This document shows positions 15,641-23,264 of a stretch of 23,613 bases of DNA, piece by piece. Each line of letters begins with the position of its first letter. The first letter of the stretch is position 1. The position numbers and the translations under genes are program-made. The notes below the pieces were generated by a model. The model was not told the origin of the DNA. It was given only the letters and a program-made list of their open reading frames with translations, and searched no databases. Source of the DNA: BOKV01 sp041739225 (lineage in GTDB: Bacteria; Pseudomonadota; Alphaproteobacteria; Rhizobiales; Rhizobiaceae); the NCBI GenBank assembly GCA_041739225.1, contig JBGSOG010000110.1:1-23613 (forward strand), given 5' to 3'.

Positions 15641-16549
15641 ATGTCAATCAGACCAGCCAATCGCATCATTGAAGCCAAGCCGACCATGGAAGGCGCCGGG
15701 GTGCATTTGCACCGGGCATTCGGGTTTTCCGAACCCGAAATGGCCGATCCGTTCTTGCTGTTCGATGATTTCCGCAACGACCAGCCGGCGCATTTCCAGC
15801 GCGGTTTTCCATGGCATCCGCATCGCGGCATTGAAACCATCACCTATGTGCTGGCCGGAAATGTCGAGCACTCGGACAGTCTGGGCAATAGCGGTGTGCT
15901 TGGTGCCGGTGATGTCCAGTGGATGACAGCCGGCAGCGGTATTCTGCACCAGGAAATGCCGCAGGGTGACGCGCTTGGCCGAATGCACGGATTTCAGCTC
16001 TGGGCCAATCTGCCCTCGGCACTTAAAATGACGCAGCCACGCTATCAGGACGTCAAGTCGGCGCACATTCCGGTGATTGGTGATGATGACGGCACGGCCA
16101 TCCGGGTGATCTGCGGCAATTACAAGGGAATTGGCGGCCCGGTGGACGGCATTGCCGCCGAGCCGAATTATTTCGACATTTCGGTCCCGGCCGGCAAGAC
16201 CAAGCGCTTCAAGGTCGACACCAACCGCAAGGCTTTTGCCTATATTTTCGAAGGTTCCGGCATGTTCCATGAGGCTTCGGATCCGTTCGGCGTGCTGACC
16301 GAAAAAGAATATGCGGGCGAGGAAATCCTGATCCGCGAAAAAGTCGGCAACCGGCACATGGTTCTGTTTGGCTCTGGCGACGAAGTGGTTGTCACGGCAG
16401 GTGAGCAGGGCATGCGCTTCCTGCTTGTTTCAGGGGCGCCGATCCGCGAGCCGATTGCCTGGCACGGGCCGATTGTCATGAACACGCGGGCTGAACTCAA
16501 CCAGGCCATTCGCGATCTGCAGACCGGGAATTTCATCCGCGCCGCCTGA
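15641..16549 (+). CDS. Pirin family protein
   Basis: A 302-residue bicupin of the pirin family. Many members bind iron, and some act as quercetin dioxygenases or redox-responsive modulators. The N-terminal cupin keeps all four metal ligands of human pirin: H59 and H61 (FPWHPHRGIE), H103 and E105 (GILHQEMP). The C-terminal domain shows the usual GAPIREPIAWHGPIVMNT and a LQTGNFIRAA end. The start at 15641 has an excellent AAAAGGAG site. The stop codon lies in the loop of a perfect 9-base-pair GC inverted repeat. A degraded second copy of this gene's 3' end lies beyond the cytochrome genes, next to dnaE2. The biological substrate is unknown. Confidence 0.95.
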   Translation: MSIRPANRIIEAKPTMEGAGVHLHRAFGFSEPEMADPFLLFDDFRNDQPAHFQRGFPWHPHRGIETITYVLAGNVEHSDSLGNSGVLGAGDVQWMTAGSGILHQEMPQGDALGRMHGFQLWANLPSALKMTQPRYQDVKSAHIPVIGDDDGTAIRVICGNYKGIGGPVDGIAAEPNYFDISVPAGKTKRFKVDTNRKAFAYIFEGSGMFHEASDPFGVLTEKEYAGEEILIREKVGNRHMVLFGSGDEVVVTAGEQGMRFLLVSGAPIREPIAWHGPIVMNTRAELNQAIRDLQTGNFIRAA

Positions 16550-16558
16550 GCGGCGCGG
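16537..16558. terminator. GC-rich hairpin across the pirin stop codon
   Basis: CCGCGCCGC-CTGA-GCGGCGCGG is a perfect 9+4+9 inverted repeat with the pirin TGA inside the loop. No T tract follows on either strand, so it is not a standard intrinsic terminator. It could slow polymerase between pirin and the convergent cytochrome gene, protect the mRNA end, or mark a recombination point, since its right arm is repeated at 18150-18164. Confidence 0.45.
16544..16558 (+). repeat. 15-base direct repeat, copy A (pirin 3' end)
   Basis: GCCTGAGCGGCGCGG spans the last alanine codon, the stop and 9 bases after pirin. It is identical to copy B at 18150-18164, so the pair brackets the two cytochrome genes. 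CATGCT follows here, and ATGCATGCT follows copy B. Confidence 0.8.
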
Positions 16559-16612
16559 CATGCTCGTCCGATTAAAGAAAGCCACGGGCGTTAGTCGAGA
16601 CTGCGACCGTTT

Positions 16613-17206
16613 TCAGTCATCCCGGGCCACTTTCGGCAGTTTATGGGCAATACCTTTGTGGCAATCGATGCAGGTTGAACCGCCAGACAAGTCGGTGCCC
16701 AAGGCAACGGGTTCCATCTTTTCCCGGGACCGAGCCCTTTGATGCTCGAATGCCATTGCATCAAAGCTGTGGCAGTTGCGGCATTCACGCGAATCGGTTG
16801 CCTTCATGGTGTCCCACACGTGTGTGGCTAGTTCCAACCGTTTTGCTTCAAATTTTTCCGGCGTGTTGATGCTGCCGCGAAACTTGTGCCACAACTCGTT
16901 GGAGGCTTGGACCTTGCGGATCACTTTTGGGACCCAGGCATGTGGAACGTGACAATCGGAACAAATAGCCCTGACGCCTGACGCGTTCTTGTAGTGCACA
17001 GAAGTCTGGTACTCGACAAAAACAGTGTCGCGCATTTCATGGCAGGAAACGCAAAATTCCATCGTGTTGGTGGCTTCCATCGCAGTGTTGAAACCGCCCC
17101 AGAATATGATTCCGGCAACCAACCCGATTGCAAGGAGAACACCTTGTCCGACCAGCACACTGGGCCGTGTAAACCAGTGCCACATGCGTTTGATGAGATT
17201 GAACAT
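16613..17206 (-). CDS. NapC/NirT-family tetraheme cytochrome c (membrane quinol dehydrogenase)
   Basis: A 197-residue protein that oxidises membrane quinol and passes electrons to periplasmic acceptors. One N-terminal membrane anchor (about 17-38, VLVGQGVLLAIGLVAGIIFW) is followed by four CxxCH haem sites: C52-H56, C82-H86, C142-H146 and C179-H183. FWGGFNTAMEATNT, MRDTVFVEY, HVPHAW, KFEAKRLELA and CHKGIAHKLP are close to those of true NapC. No napA, napB, torA or nir gene is near, so the terminal acceptor is unknown and the symbol napC is withheld. The start at 17206 follows AAAGGCAG. It lies 77 bases after the diheme cytochrome gene, with a hairpin between, and probably shares its transcript. 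Its stop is 63 bases from the pirin stop. Confidence 0.93.
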   Translation of the reverse strand: MFNLIKRMWHWFTRPSVLVGQGVLLAIGLVAGIIFWGGFNTAMEATNTMEFCVSCHEMRDTVFVEYQTSVHYKNASGVRAICSDCHVPHAWVPKVIRKVQASNELWHKFRGSINTPEKFEAKRLELATHVWDTMKATDSRECRNCHSFDAMAFEHQRARSREKMEPVALGTDLSGGSTCIDCHKGIAHKLPKVARDD

Positions 17207-17228
17207 TTGAGCTGCCTTTCCCGCTAGC

Positions 17229-17249
17229 TTTCCCTGCCGTCCAGGGAAA
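17229..17249 (-). other. Intercistronic hairpin between the two cytochrome genes
   Basis: TTTCCCTG-CCGTC-CAGGGAAA is a perfect 8+5+8 inverted repeat, 22 bases before the NapC-like start codon. No T run follows on the minus strand, so it is more likely an RNA-stability or processing element than a terminator. Confidence 0.55.
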
Positions 17250-17283
17250 ATTCCCCGGGCGGCCACTTGTCAAAAGGTTGGGA

Positions 17284-18006
17284 TTACTCAGCTGGAAGTG
17301 TTGCCAGGAAAGCTACAAGGTTGGCCGAGACTTGATGGTCAATTGCTCGCAGGGCCGGCATTGCTTCGCCAGGCTGGCCATTCAGGATTTTGTGCATGAC
17401 TTCCCAAGGGTTGCTGGAAAGAGAGCCCAAAGGCGGCATTTCCTTTGGCAACTTGCCTTCCGCTCCATGGCAGCCAATGCAAGCGGTCATGTAGACTTGT
17501 TTGCCTGCAGCAGCATCGCCCGTTGAGGCTTTTGCAGCGGCATCGACATATTTCGGCCAGTCGATCTGTCCAAACACCACAAAGTTTGCAAGGTCTTTCA
17601 GATCTTCTTCGGCCAGCTTGTCGCCATAGCCATGCGCGTCGGCCTTGAGCAGAGCCACCACCACTGCCGGATCTCCGCCAGCCATGCCGTTGATGCCTTT
17701 GATACCCGAAGCATGGCTTCCGGTCGCATAGGCACCAGCAGCCCCAAGGCCGTCCCAGCCGTGGCACTCCTTGCACCGCCAGTTGCTTTCCGGGTCGGCC
17801 GCATATTTTGCGTTGGATGCCGGATACAGCTTGTGCGACTCCTTTGGCGCTTCGGCTTTGACCACCTTGTACCATTTGTCATAGAGCTTGCCGCCCCGGG
17901 CTATCGATCCCTGATCGGGCTCTGCATTTGCTGCCCCGGCTGCAAATATTGTTGCGACAAAGAACCCCACTGCCCCTGCTCGAAGTATTTTTGAGAATGC
18001 TGACAT
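17284..18006 (-). CDS. Periplasmic diheme cytochrome c
   Basis: A 240-residue exported electron carrier. The signal peptide is clear (residues 1-28, cleavage after ANA). There are two class I cytochrome c domains: the first with CKECH at 78-82 in a variant setting (YDKWYKVVKAEAPKESHKLYPA before it, GIKGINGMAGGDP after it), and the second more ordinary with CIGCH at 176-180 and methionine candidates in PKEMPPLG and GEAMPALR. It is probably the redox partner of the NapC-type quinol dehydrogenase encoded next: quinol to tetraheme to diheme to an unknown acceptor or donor. The start at 18006 has a near-perfect AGAAGGAGGT ribosome site, so high expression is expected. It cannot be assigned to a named family by eye. 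Confidence 0.92.
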   Translation of the reverse strand: MSAFSKILRAGAVGFFVATIFAAGAANAEPDQGSIARGGKLYDKWYKVVKAEAPKESHKLYPASNAKYAADPESNWRCKECHGWDGLGAAGAYATGSHASGIKGINGMAGGDPAVVVALLKADAHGYGDKLAEEDLKDLANFVVFGQIDWPKYVDAAAKASTGDAAAGKQVYMTACIGCHGAEGKLPKEMPPLGSLSSNPWEVMHKILNGQPGEAMPALRAIDHQVSANLVAFLATLPAE

Positions 18007-18037
18007 GTGTTCATACCTCCTTCTTGTGCATCTTGAA

Positions 18038-18060
18038 CGAAGTTGGCCAAGCCGACTTCG
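18038..18060. promoter_or_regulatory. Inverted repeat in the cytochrome leader
   Basis: CGAAGTTGGC-CAA-GCCGACTTCG has 10-base arms with a single mismatch and a 3-base loop, 32-54 bases before the diheme cytochrome ATG. The mismatch reads as a G-U pair only in plus-strand RNA. It may be an operator or an attenuating hairpin close to the expected transcription start. Confidence 0.45.
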
Positions 18061-18078
18061 CTTGCATCAAGAACCTGA

Positions 18079-18155
18079 TTTTCATTTCGCGCATTGAGGT
18101 GCATCAACCATGTCAAGATGAATTGCAGACGGGGTACATCTTTCATGCAGCCTGA
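18079..18155 (+). pseudogene. Decayed remnant of a pirin 3' end
   Basis: Plus-strand translation up to the TGA at 18153-18155 ends DELQTGYIFHAA-stop. Intact pirin ends RDLQTGNFIRAA-stop. Both keep LQTG, four residues, AA and the stop at the same spacing, and upstream EVHQ parallels ELNQ. Fifteen bases across the stop are identical. Only about 25 codons can be matched and there is no gene 5' of them, so this is a fragment and not a gene. It lies between the cytochrome operon and the convergent dnaE2 stop. Confidence 0.7.
18094..18107 (-). promoter_or_regulatory. FNR/FixK-like box upstream of cytochrome operon
   Basis: Minus-strand TTGATGCACCTCAA fits TTGAT-N4-ATCAA with one mismatch and keeps the TTG-N8-CAA core used by rhizobial FixK/FnrN. 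It is centred about 94 bases before the diheme cytochrome ATG, so a start near 18059 would put it at -41.5. It falls inside the pirin remnant, so chance or co-option are both possible. Confidence 0.45.
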
Positions 18156-18164
18156 GCGGCGCGG
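18150..18164 (+). repeat. 15-base direct repeat, copy B (beside dnaE2)
   Basis: GCCTGAGCGGCGCGG, identical to copy A at 16544-16558. It contains the stop codon of the pirin remnant and lies 7 bases before the dnaE2 stop codon on the opposite strand. Confidence 0.8.
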
Positions 18165-18171
18165 ATGCATG

Positions 18172-21100
18172 CTAATGAAAATTGCGGCCTTTCGGCATCA
18201 CCTTGCCGGCGCCCTTGGCGATGCGCTCGAAATCGTGGCGCAGTTCCGGGGCGTCGGCCAGCAGCCTTGACATGCTGCCTTTGAGTTTGCCGCGCGCGCG
18301 CGATTCCATCACCGGGCGGCGGACCTCGTCGGCATTGGCAAGTCCGCCCATGCCGTCAATGGTTGCTTCTGCCGAGGCAAAGTCGGCATGCCTTGCAGCT
18401 TCCAGCAGTGCTGCCAGCATCGGCGTTGCATCCTCCAGATGACGCGCCACGACATGCGTTACGCCATCGGCATGCTGAACCTTGCCATGCAGGCAGACCA
18501 GACGGGCACCAATCACCACACCGCGGTATTTTTCCATCAGCTTGGGCCAGACGATGGCGTTGGCGATGCCGGTCTCATCCTCCAGCGTCATGAACACCAC
18601 GCCCTTGGCGGACCCCGGGCGCTGGCGCACGACGACCAGCCCTGCAATCCTGACCATGCGCCCATTGTGCATGGAGGCAATCTGCGCATTGGCGATTACC
18701 CCGGATTTTGCCAGTTTGTCGCGCAGGAAGCCAACCGGATGGCCCTTCAGCGACAAAGACAATGTGCGGTAGTCCTCGATCACCGCTTCGCTCTGGCGCA
18801 TTTGCGGCAATGAAACCACAACTTCACGAACAAGGTCGTCGCTGCCGTTGCGGTCGAACAACGGCATCTCCCCGCCCTTTGCCGCCTCGTCCAGGGCGCG
18901 TACCTGCCAGAGCGCCTCGCGCCGGCCAAGGCCGATCGAGCCAAAGGCATCTGCGTCGGCAAGGCATTCCAGTGCGCCGCGCGAAAGACCTGCCCGCAGC
19001 CACAGGTCGCGCACCGATTCATAGCCTTTGCCACGTGCCTCGAAAATGCGCTCCGCTTCCTTCTCGCCAATCCCCTTGATGTGGCGAAGTCCGAGCCGCA
19101 CCGCATGGGTTGAGCGGATGTCGCGGGCCATTTCCCGGTGGTGGGGGTGCAGCCTGCCGGCAACAGCCGGACACGGCTCGAGCGAACAGTCAAAACCTGC
19201 AAGGTTGATGTCCGGCGGGCGCATCTCGATGCCGTGCTCGCGGGCATCGCGCACCAGTTGTGAAGGGGAGTAAAACCCCATTGGCTGTGAATTGAGAATC
19301 GCTGCGGCAAAAACATCGGGGTAATGGCACTTCAGCCAGCAGGACGCATAGACCAGCAAGGCGAAGCTGGCAGCATGGCTTTCAGGAAAGCCATACTCGC
19401 CAAACCCCTCGATTTGCCGGAAGCAGCGCTCGGCAAAATCCGCCTCGTAACCGCGCGCCACCATGCCCTCCACCATCTTGCGCTGAAAGGTGTGAATGGT
19501 GCCAACGCGCCGGAACGTGGCCATGGCCCGACGCAGCTTGTCGGCTTCACCGGGCGAAAATCCTGCGGCAACAATGGCGATCTTCATCGCCTGTTCCTGA
19601 AACAGCGGAACGCCCAGCGTGCGGCCCAGCACCGCTTCAAGCTCGGCGCTGGGAAATGAAACGGTTTCCTTGCCCTGGCGGCGGCGCAAATAGGGATGCA
19701 CCATGTCGCCCTGGATCGGGCCGGGCCGCACAATCGCCACTTCAATCACCAGATCATAGAATTCGCGCGGCTTGAGGCGCGGAAGCATCGACATCTGCGC
19801 CCGGCTTTCGATCTGGAAAACCCCGACAGTGTCGGCTCGCTGGATCATTGCATAGGTGCGCTGGTCCTCGCGCGGCAGGCTGGCCAGCGAATATGCCTCG
19901 CCGTAGCGGTCGGCCAGCAGGTCAAAGGCTTTGCGCAGGCAGGTCAGCATGCCAAGCGCCAGAATGTCGATCTTGAGAATTCCAAGCGATTCCAAATCGT
20001 CCTTGTCCCACTCGACCATGGTCCGCCCTTCCATGGCGGTGTTCATCACCGGAATGTTGCTGTCGAGCCGGTCGCGGGTGATGACAAAGCCGCCGACATG
20101 CTGGGATAAATGACGCGGAAAGCCGTTGATCTCGTTGGCAAGTTCGAGAACTTGCGCCACCACGGAGTCCTGGGTGTCAAGGCCACCCTCTTTGGCCTCC
20201 CGCTCGCCAAGATTGCTGGCGGAATGGCCCCAAACCGAGCCTGAAAGCGCCGAAACGGCATCCTGCGACAGGCCGAACACCTTTCCGACCTCGCGCGCTG
20301 CCGAACGGGCGCGGTAAGTGATGACCGTGGCAGCAAGGCCTGCATGATCGCGCCCGTATTTGGCATAGATGTACTGGATCACCTCTTCGCGCCGCTCGTG
20401 CTCGAAATCCACGTCAATGTCGGGTGGCTCGCGCCGTTCGGGCGAAATGAAGCGTTCGAACAAAAGATCGGTCAGCGCCGGATCGACATCGGTGATGCCG
20501 ATGCAATAGCAAACGGTGGAATTGGCCGCAGACCCGCGTCCCTGGCACAAGATGCCCTTCGAGCGGGCAAAGCGGACAATGTCGTGTACCGTCAGAAAAT
20601 AGGGCGCATAGCCCAGCGTCTCGATCAACCCCAATTCATGATCGATCTGCTGCAGCACCCGGCGCGGTGGCCCTTCCGGATAGCGCTGCTGCGCGCCTTG
20701 TGCTGCCAGCCGTGCCAATTGCTGCTGGCAGGACATGCCACCGGCAGGCGCCTCATCGGGATATTGGTAGCGCAACTCATCCAGCGAAAACGACAATTCA
20801 CCCAGCAAAATCATGGTTTGGGCTATCGCCTGTGGATGGTCGCGCCACAGCCGCGCCATTTCCGCCCCGGGCTTCATGTGCCGTTCGGCATTGGACTCCA
20901 GCCGTTTTCCTGCCTTCTCCAGCAGCAGGTGCTCGCGAATGCACGTCAGTACATCCTGCAAGCGCCGCCGCTGCGGGCGGTGATAGAGCACGTCGTTGGT
21001 CGCCAGCAGCGGCACGCCGGCAGCGTTGGCGATCGCGGCCCTTGCGGCCAGTTCGCGCGAGAAGGCCGGACCATGGGCGGTGCATCCGGCCAGACGGACA

Positions 21101-21591
21101 GCGCCGGGGAAGGCCGAGCGCAATTTCTCCAGTGAAATTGCGGTTTGTTGCGCTACCGTTTCGTTCAGGACCGAGGTTGGCTGGACAGCCAAAGACAGGT
21201 TTGCCCCACGCTCCAACAAGTCACCCATGGCAAGCCAGCACTCGCCCTTGGGTGCGCGCCGGTTGCCGGCCGTCAGCAGAAGGCACAGATTGTTCCAGCC
21301 CTTGAGATTGCGCGGCCACACGAAAACATCGGGCGTTCCGTCAGTGAAGGCGAGGCGGCAGCCCGGCTGGTAGCGCAGCCCGGCTTCTTTTGCCGCCATG
21401 TGCGCGCGAACCACGCCGGCAAGCGTGTTGCGGTCTGTCAGCGCAAAGCCCGCCAACCCGAGGCGATTACCGCTGACCACCAGTTCTTCCGGGTGCGAAG
21501 CGCCGCGCAGGAACGAAAAATTGCTGGCGACGCACAATTCCGCATATTCAACCGGCACACCCAGGGCGGGAGATTGCACGGGCGCGTTCAT
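18172..21591 (-). CDS. dnaE2: Error-prone DNA polymerase III alpha subunit DnaE2
   Basis: A 1139-residue C-family polymerase (also called ImuC) that carries out damage-induced translesion synthesis and mutagenesis with ImuA and ImuB. Order: PHP domain (about 15-90, FSFLRGASHPEELV and FALTDRNTLAGVVRAH), palm with the catalytic PPDIDVDFEHERREE near residue 390, fingers and thumb (VRPGPIQGDMVHPYLRRR, MEGRTMVEWDKDDLE), the tandem HhH region (RHIKGIGEKEAERIFEA) and the OB fold (about 990-1060, VRIAGLVVVRQRPGS). Length is normal for DnaE2 and all blocks are intact. The ATG at 21591 overlaps the imuB stop (ATGA), implying translational coupling. GC is around 65%, above the 55-60% of the centre of the window. 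Confidence 0.97.
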   Translation of the reverse strand: MNAPVQSPALGVPVEYAELCVASNFSFLRGASHPEELVVSGNRLGLAGFALTDRNTLAGVVRAHMAAKEAGLRYQPGCRLAFTDGTPDVFVWPRNLKGWNNLCLLLTAGNRRAPKGECWLAMGDLLERGANLSLAVQPTSVLNETVAQQTAISLEKLRSAFPGAVRLAGCTAHGPAFSRELAARAAIANAAGVPLLATNDVLYHRPQRRRLQDVLTCIREHLLLEKAGKRLESNAERHMKPGAEMARLWRDHPQAIAQTMILLGELSFSLDELRYQYPDEAPAGGMSCQQQLARLAAQGAQQRYPEGPPRRVLQQIDHELGLIETLGYAPYFLTVHDIVRFARSKGILCQGRGSAANSTVCYCIGITDVDPALTDLLFERFISPERREPPDIDVDFEHERREEVIQYIYAKYGRDHAGLAATVITYRARSAAREVGKVFGLSQDAVSALSGSVWGHSASNLGEREAKEGGLDTQDSVVAQVLELANEINGFPRHLSQHVGGFVITRDRLDSNIPVMNTAMEGRTMVEWDKDDLESLGILKIDILALGMLTCLRKAFDLLADRYGEAYSLASLPREDQRTYAMIQRADTVGVFQIESRAQMSMLPRLKPREFYDLVIEVAIVRPGPIQGDMVHPYLRRRQGKETVSFPSAELEAVLGRTLGVPLFQEQAMKIAIVAAGFSPGEADKLRRAMATFRRVGTIHTFQRKMVEGMVARGYEADFAERCFRQIEGFGEYGFPESHAASFALLVYASCWLKCHYPDVFAAAILNSQPMGFYSPSQLVRDAREHGIEMRPPDINLAGFDCSLEPCPAVAGRLHPHHREMARDIRSTHAVRLGLRHIKGIGEKEAERIFEARGKGYESVRDLWLRAGLSRGALECLADADAFGSIGLGRREALWQVRALDEAAKGGEMPLFDRNGSDDLVREVVVSLPQMRQSEAVIEDYRTLSLSLKGHPVGFLRDKLAKSGVIANAQIASMHNGRMVRIAGLVVVRQRPGSAKGVVFMTLEDETGIANAIVWPKLMEKYRGVVIGARLVCLHGKVQHADGVTHVVARHLEDATPMLAALLEAARHADFASAEATIDGMGGLANADEVRRPVMESRARGKLKGSMSRLLADAPELRHDFERIAKGAGKVMPKGRNFH

Positions 21592-23264
21592 GCGAAAAAT
21601 CCGTGCAGGAACCAGCGCGGCGCCTGCCCTTCACCAAACAACCCCTTTCGAAACAGCCAGAAGCGTCGCCCCAGCGCATCCTCGATGCGGTAATAGTCGC
21701 GTGTTGCAACAGGTCCGCGCCACCACTCCCCGGCAATGCGTTCGGGGCCTTCTGCCCGCACCACCTGATGCAGCATGCGCCGCCAGCGAAACCGCACCGG
21801 CGGGCCGTCGGGTACCTCGGCCAGCGCCTCCACCGGCTCGGGCCTTTCCAGCAGGCGCAAAGGCCTCTCGACATGATCCCCGTATTGTTGCGGCTGCGAA
21901 ACATGTCCTTCCACCGTGCCAAGCGCCACCGGATGCAACGTCTCGGCAGCTTCCGGCACATGCGTGTCGTGCGGCAAGGCCCGCAGCACCGCGCCGGTTC
22001 CCAGCCGTGCCGCCAGCCGGTCGGCAAGCAGCAGCGCTGCCTCGTCGCTGCCGCCTTCGAGGAAGGAATTTTCCGACGGGTCGAGCCTTTCACAGGCACT
22101 GGCCGACAGGCGCACGAGGTCAAAGCCGCAACCGGCATCAAAATCATCGTGCAACGCTGCCAGTTTTTCGCGGAACAGCCGGACCACCGTTTCAGGCTCG
22201 CGCAAGGGCCGGGAAGACCCGACGCCAAGCCGGGTAACCACGCCATCGACGCGAAACAGCGCAAGATCCAGCAGCCTCGCCCCCTCGCCGGCGCGCTCCA
22301 TCGCCCCGCACAGCGTGGCGGCCAATCGCCCGGTCACCCATTCGATGTCCTCTGTCCGGGAGACAGCAGCGGGCAGACGGCGCTCGGCGCTGCGCACGGG
22401 GGCCGGCAGTCGCGGCGAAATCGCTTCCTCGACATGGCCGAGCGCGCGGTCGAGCTGCAGCAGCAATTGCCGCCCGAACCGCCTTGCCAGCGGAGCGCGC
22501 GGCCGGGCCATGATCTGGCCGATGCTGCGCAGACCGAGGCGGGCCAGCGAATGGATGGTTTGACCGTCCAGTCGAAGCGCGGCCAGTGGCAGGGCCGCCA
22601 GGAAAGCTGGTACCTGGTCGGTGTCAAGCACCGGAACGGCTCCGGCATGAAACGGGTTTTCTTTCGGATTTAGCGGGCGATAGCGGGCAATGGCATGGGC
22701 TGCGCCGGGGGTGGGGGCAATGCCGCCGGTGGCGGCAAACCCCTGGTGAAACAGCTTTGCCAAAAGGTCCGACAGCATCGCCGCCTCGCCGCCAAACAGG
22801 TTGGCACAACCGGTGATGTCGAGCAGCAACCCGTCGGTGCCGTCGCGCGCCACCAACGGGGTGTAGCGGTCGCACCAGTCGGCGACGGCTTCCAGCAGGG
22901 CCAGGTCGGCTGCCGGTTCCTCGGGCAGTGCATCCAGCGACGGCAGGATGGCGCGGGCATCGGTGAGGCCCATGCCGCGCGACAGTCCGGCCGCCGCCGC
23001 TTTTTCATCAAGGGCCACCAGCAACATGCCATTGTTGCGCCGTCCGGCAATGGCCAGTGGCGCGGTTTCAGGCGGAGCGGCGAGCCGCCAGCCCGGACCA
23101 TGGCGCAGCCGAGCGATCCGGTCGGTCGAAAGCCGCGGCAGGCTCACCGACAGATAGCGGCGGACGGGAACGGGCGCCGGGAGGTCCGAAACCGCCAGCT
23201 TCACCGGTATCAAGGTTTGCATTGAGGCCCCCGGCAGGTCCGGCAAGTTCAAAAGCGCGTTCAT
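21588..23264 (-). CDS. imuB: ImuB, inactive Y-family polymerase adaptor
   Basis: A 558-residue Y-family-like protein that acts as the hub of the ImuA-ImuB-DnaE2 mutasome and links it to the beta clamp. The N-terminal RRYLSVSLPRLSTDR replaces the catalytic DxD motif of active Y polymerases, and LLLDITGCANLFGG keeps the later palm motif, as in other ImuB. A helix-hairpin-helix part follows (SLARLGLRSIGQIMARP), then the little-finger region and a C-terminal tail with RDYYRIEDALGRRFWLFRKG and WFLHGFFA. The start at 23264 (MNALLNL) has GGAG upstream; 23222 (MQTLIPV) would give 544 residues. It overlaps dnaE2 by 4 bases and the end of the imuA frame by nearly 200. Confidence 0.93.
   Translation of the reverse strand: MNALLNLPDLPGASMQTLIPVKLAVSDLPAPVPVRRYLSVSLPRLSTDRIARLRHGPGWRLAAPPETAPLAIAGRRNNGMLLVALDEKAAAAGLSRGMGLTDARAILPSLDALPEEPAADLALLEAVADWCDRYTPLVARDGTDGLLLDITGCANLFGGEAAMLSDLLAKLFHQGFAATGGIAPTPGAAHAIARYRPLNPKENPFHAGAVPVLDTDQVPAFLAALPLAALRLDGQTIHSLARLGLRSIGQIMARPRAPLARRFGRQLLLQLDRALGHVEEAISPRLPAPVRSAERRLPAAVSRTEDIEWVTGRLAATLCGAMERAGEGARLLDLALFRVDGVVTRLGVGSSRPLREPETVVRLFREKLAALHDDFDAGCGFDLVRLSASACERLDPSENSFLEGGSDEAALLLADRLAARLGTGAVLRALPHDTHVPEAAETLHPVALGTVEGHVSQPQQYGDHVERPLRLLERPEPVEALAEVPDGPPVRFRWRRMLHQVVRAEGPERIAGEWWRGPVATRDYYRIEDALGRRFWLFRKGLFGEGQAPRWFLHGFFA

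Noticed and set aside
20344..21135. Long plus-strand open frames opposite dnaE2, imuB and ftsK
   Set aside because: They are antisense to genes with complete conserved domains, lack ribosome sites and look like low-complexity shadows of high-GC coding DNA.
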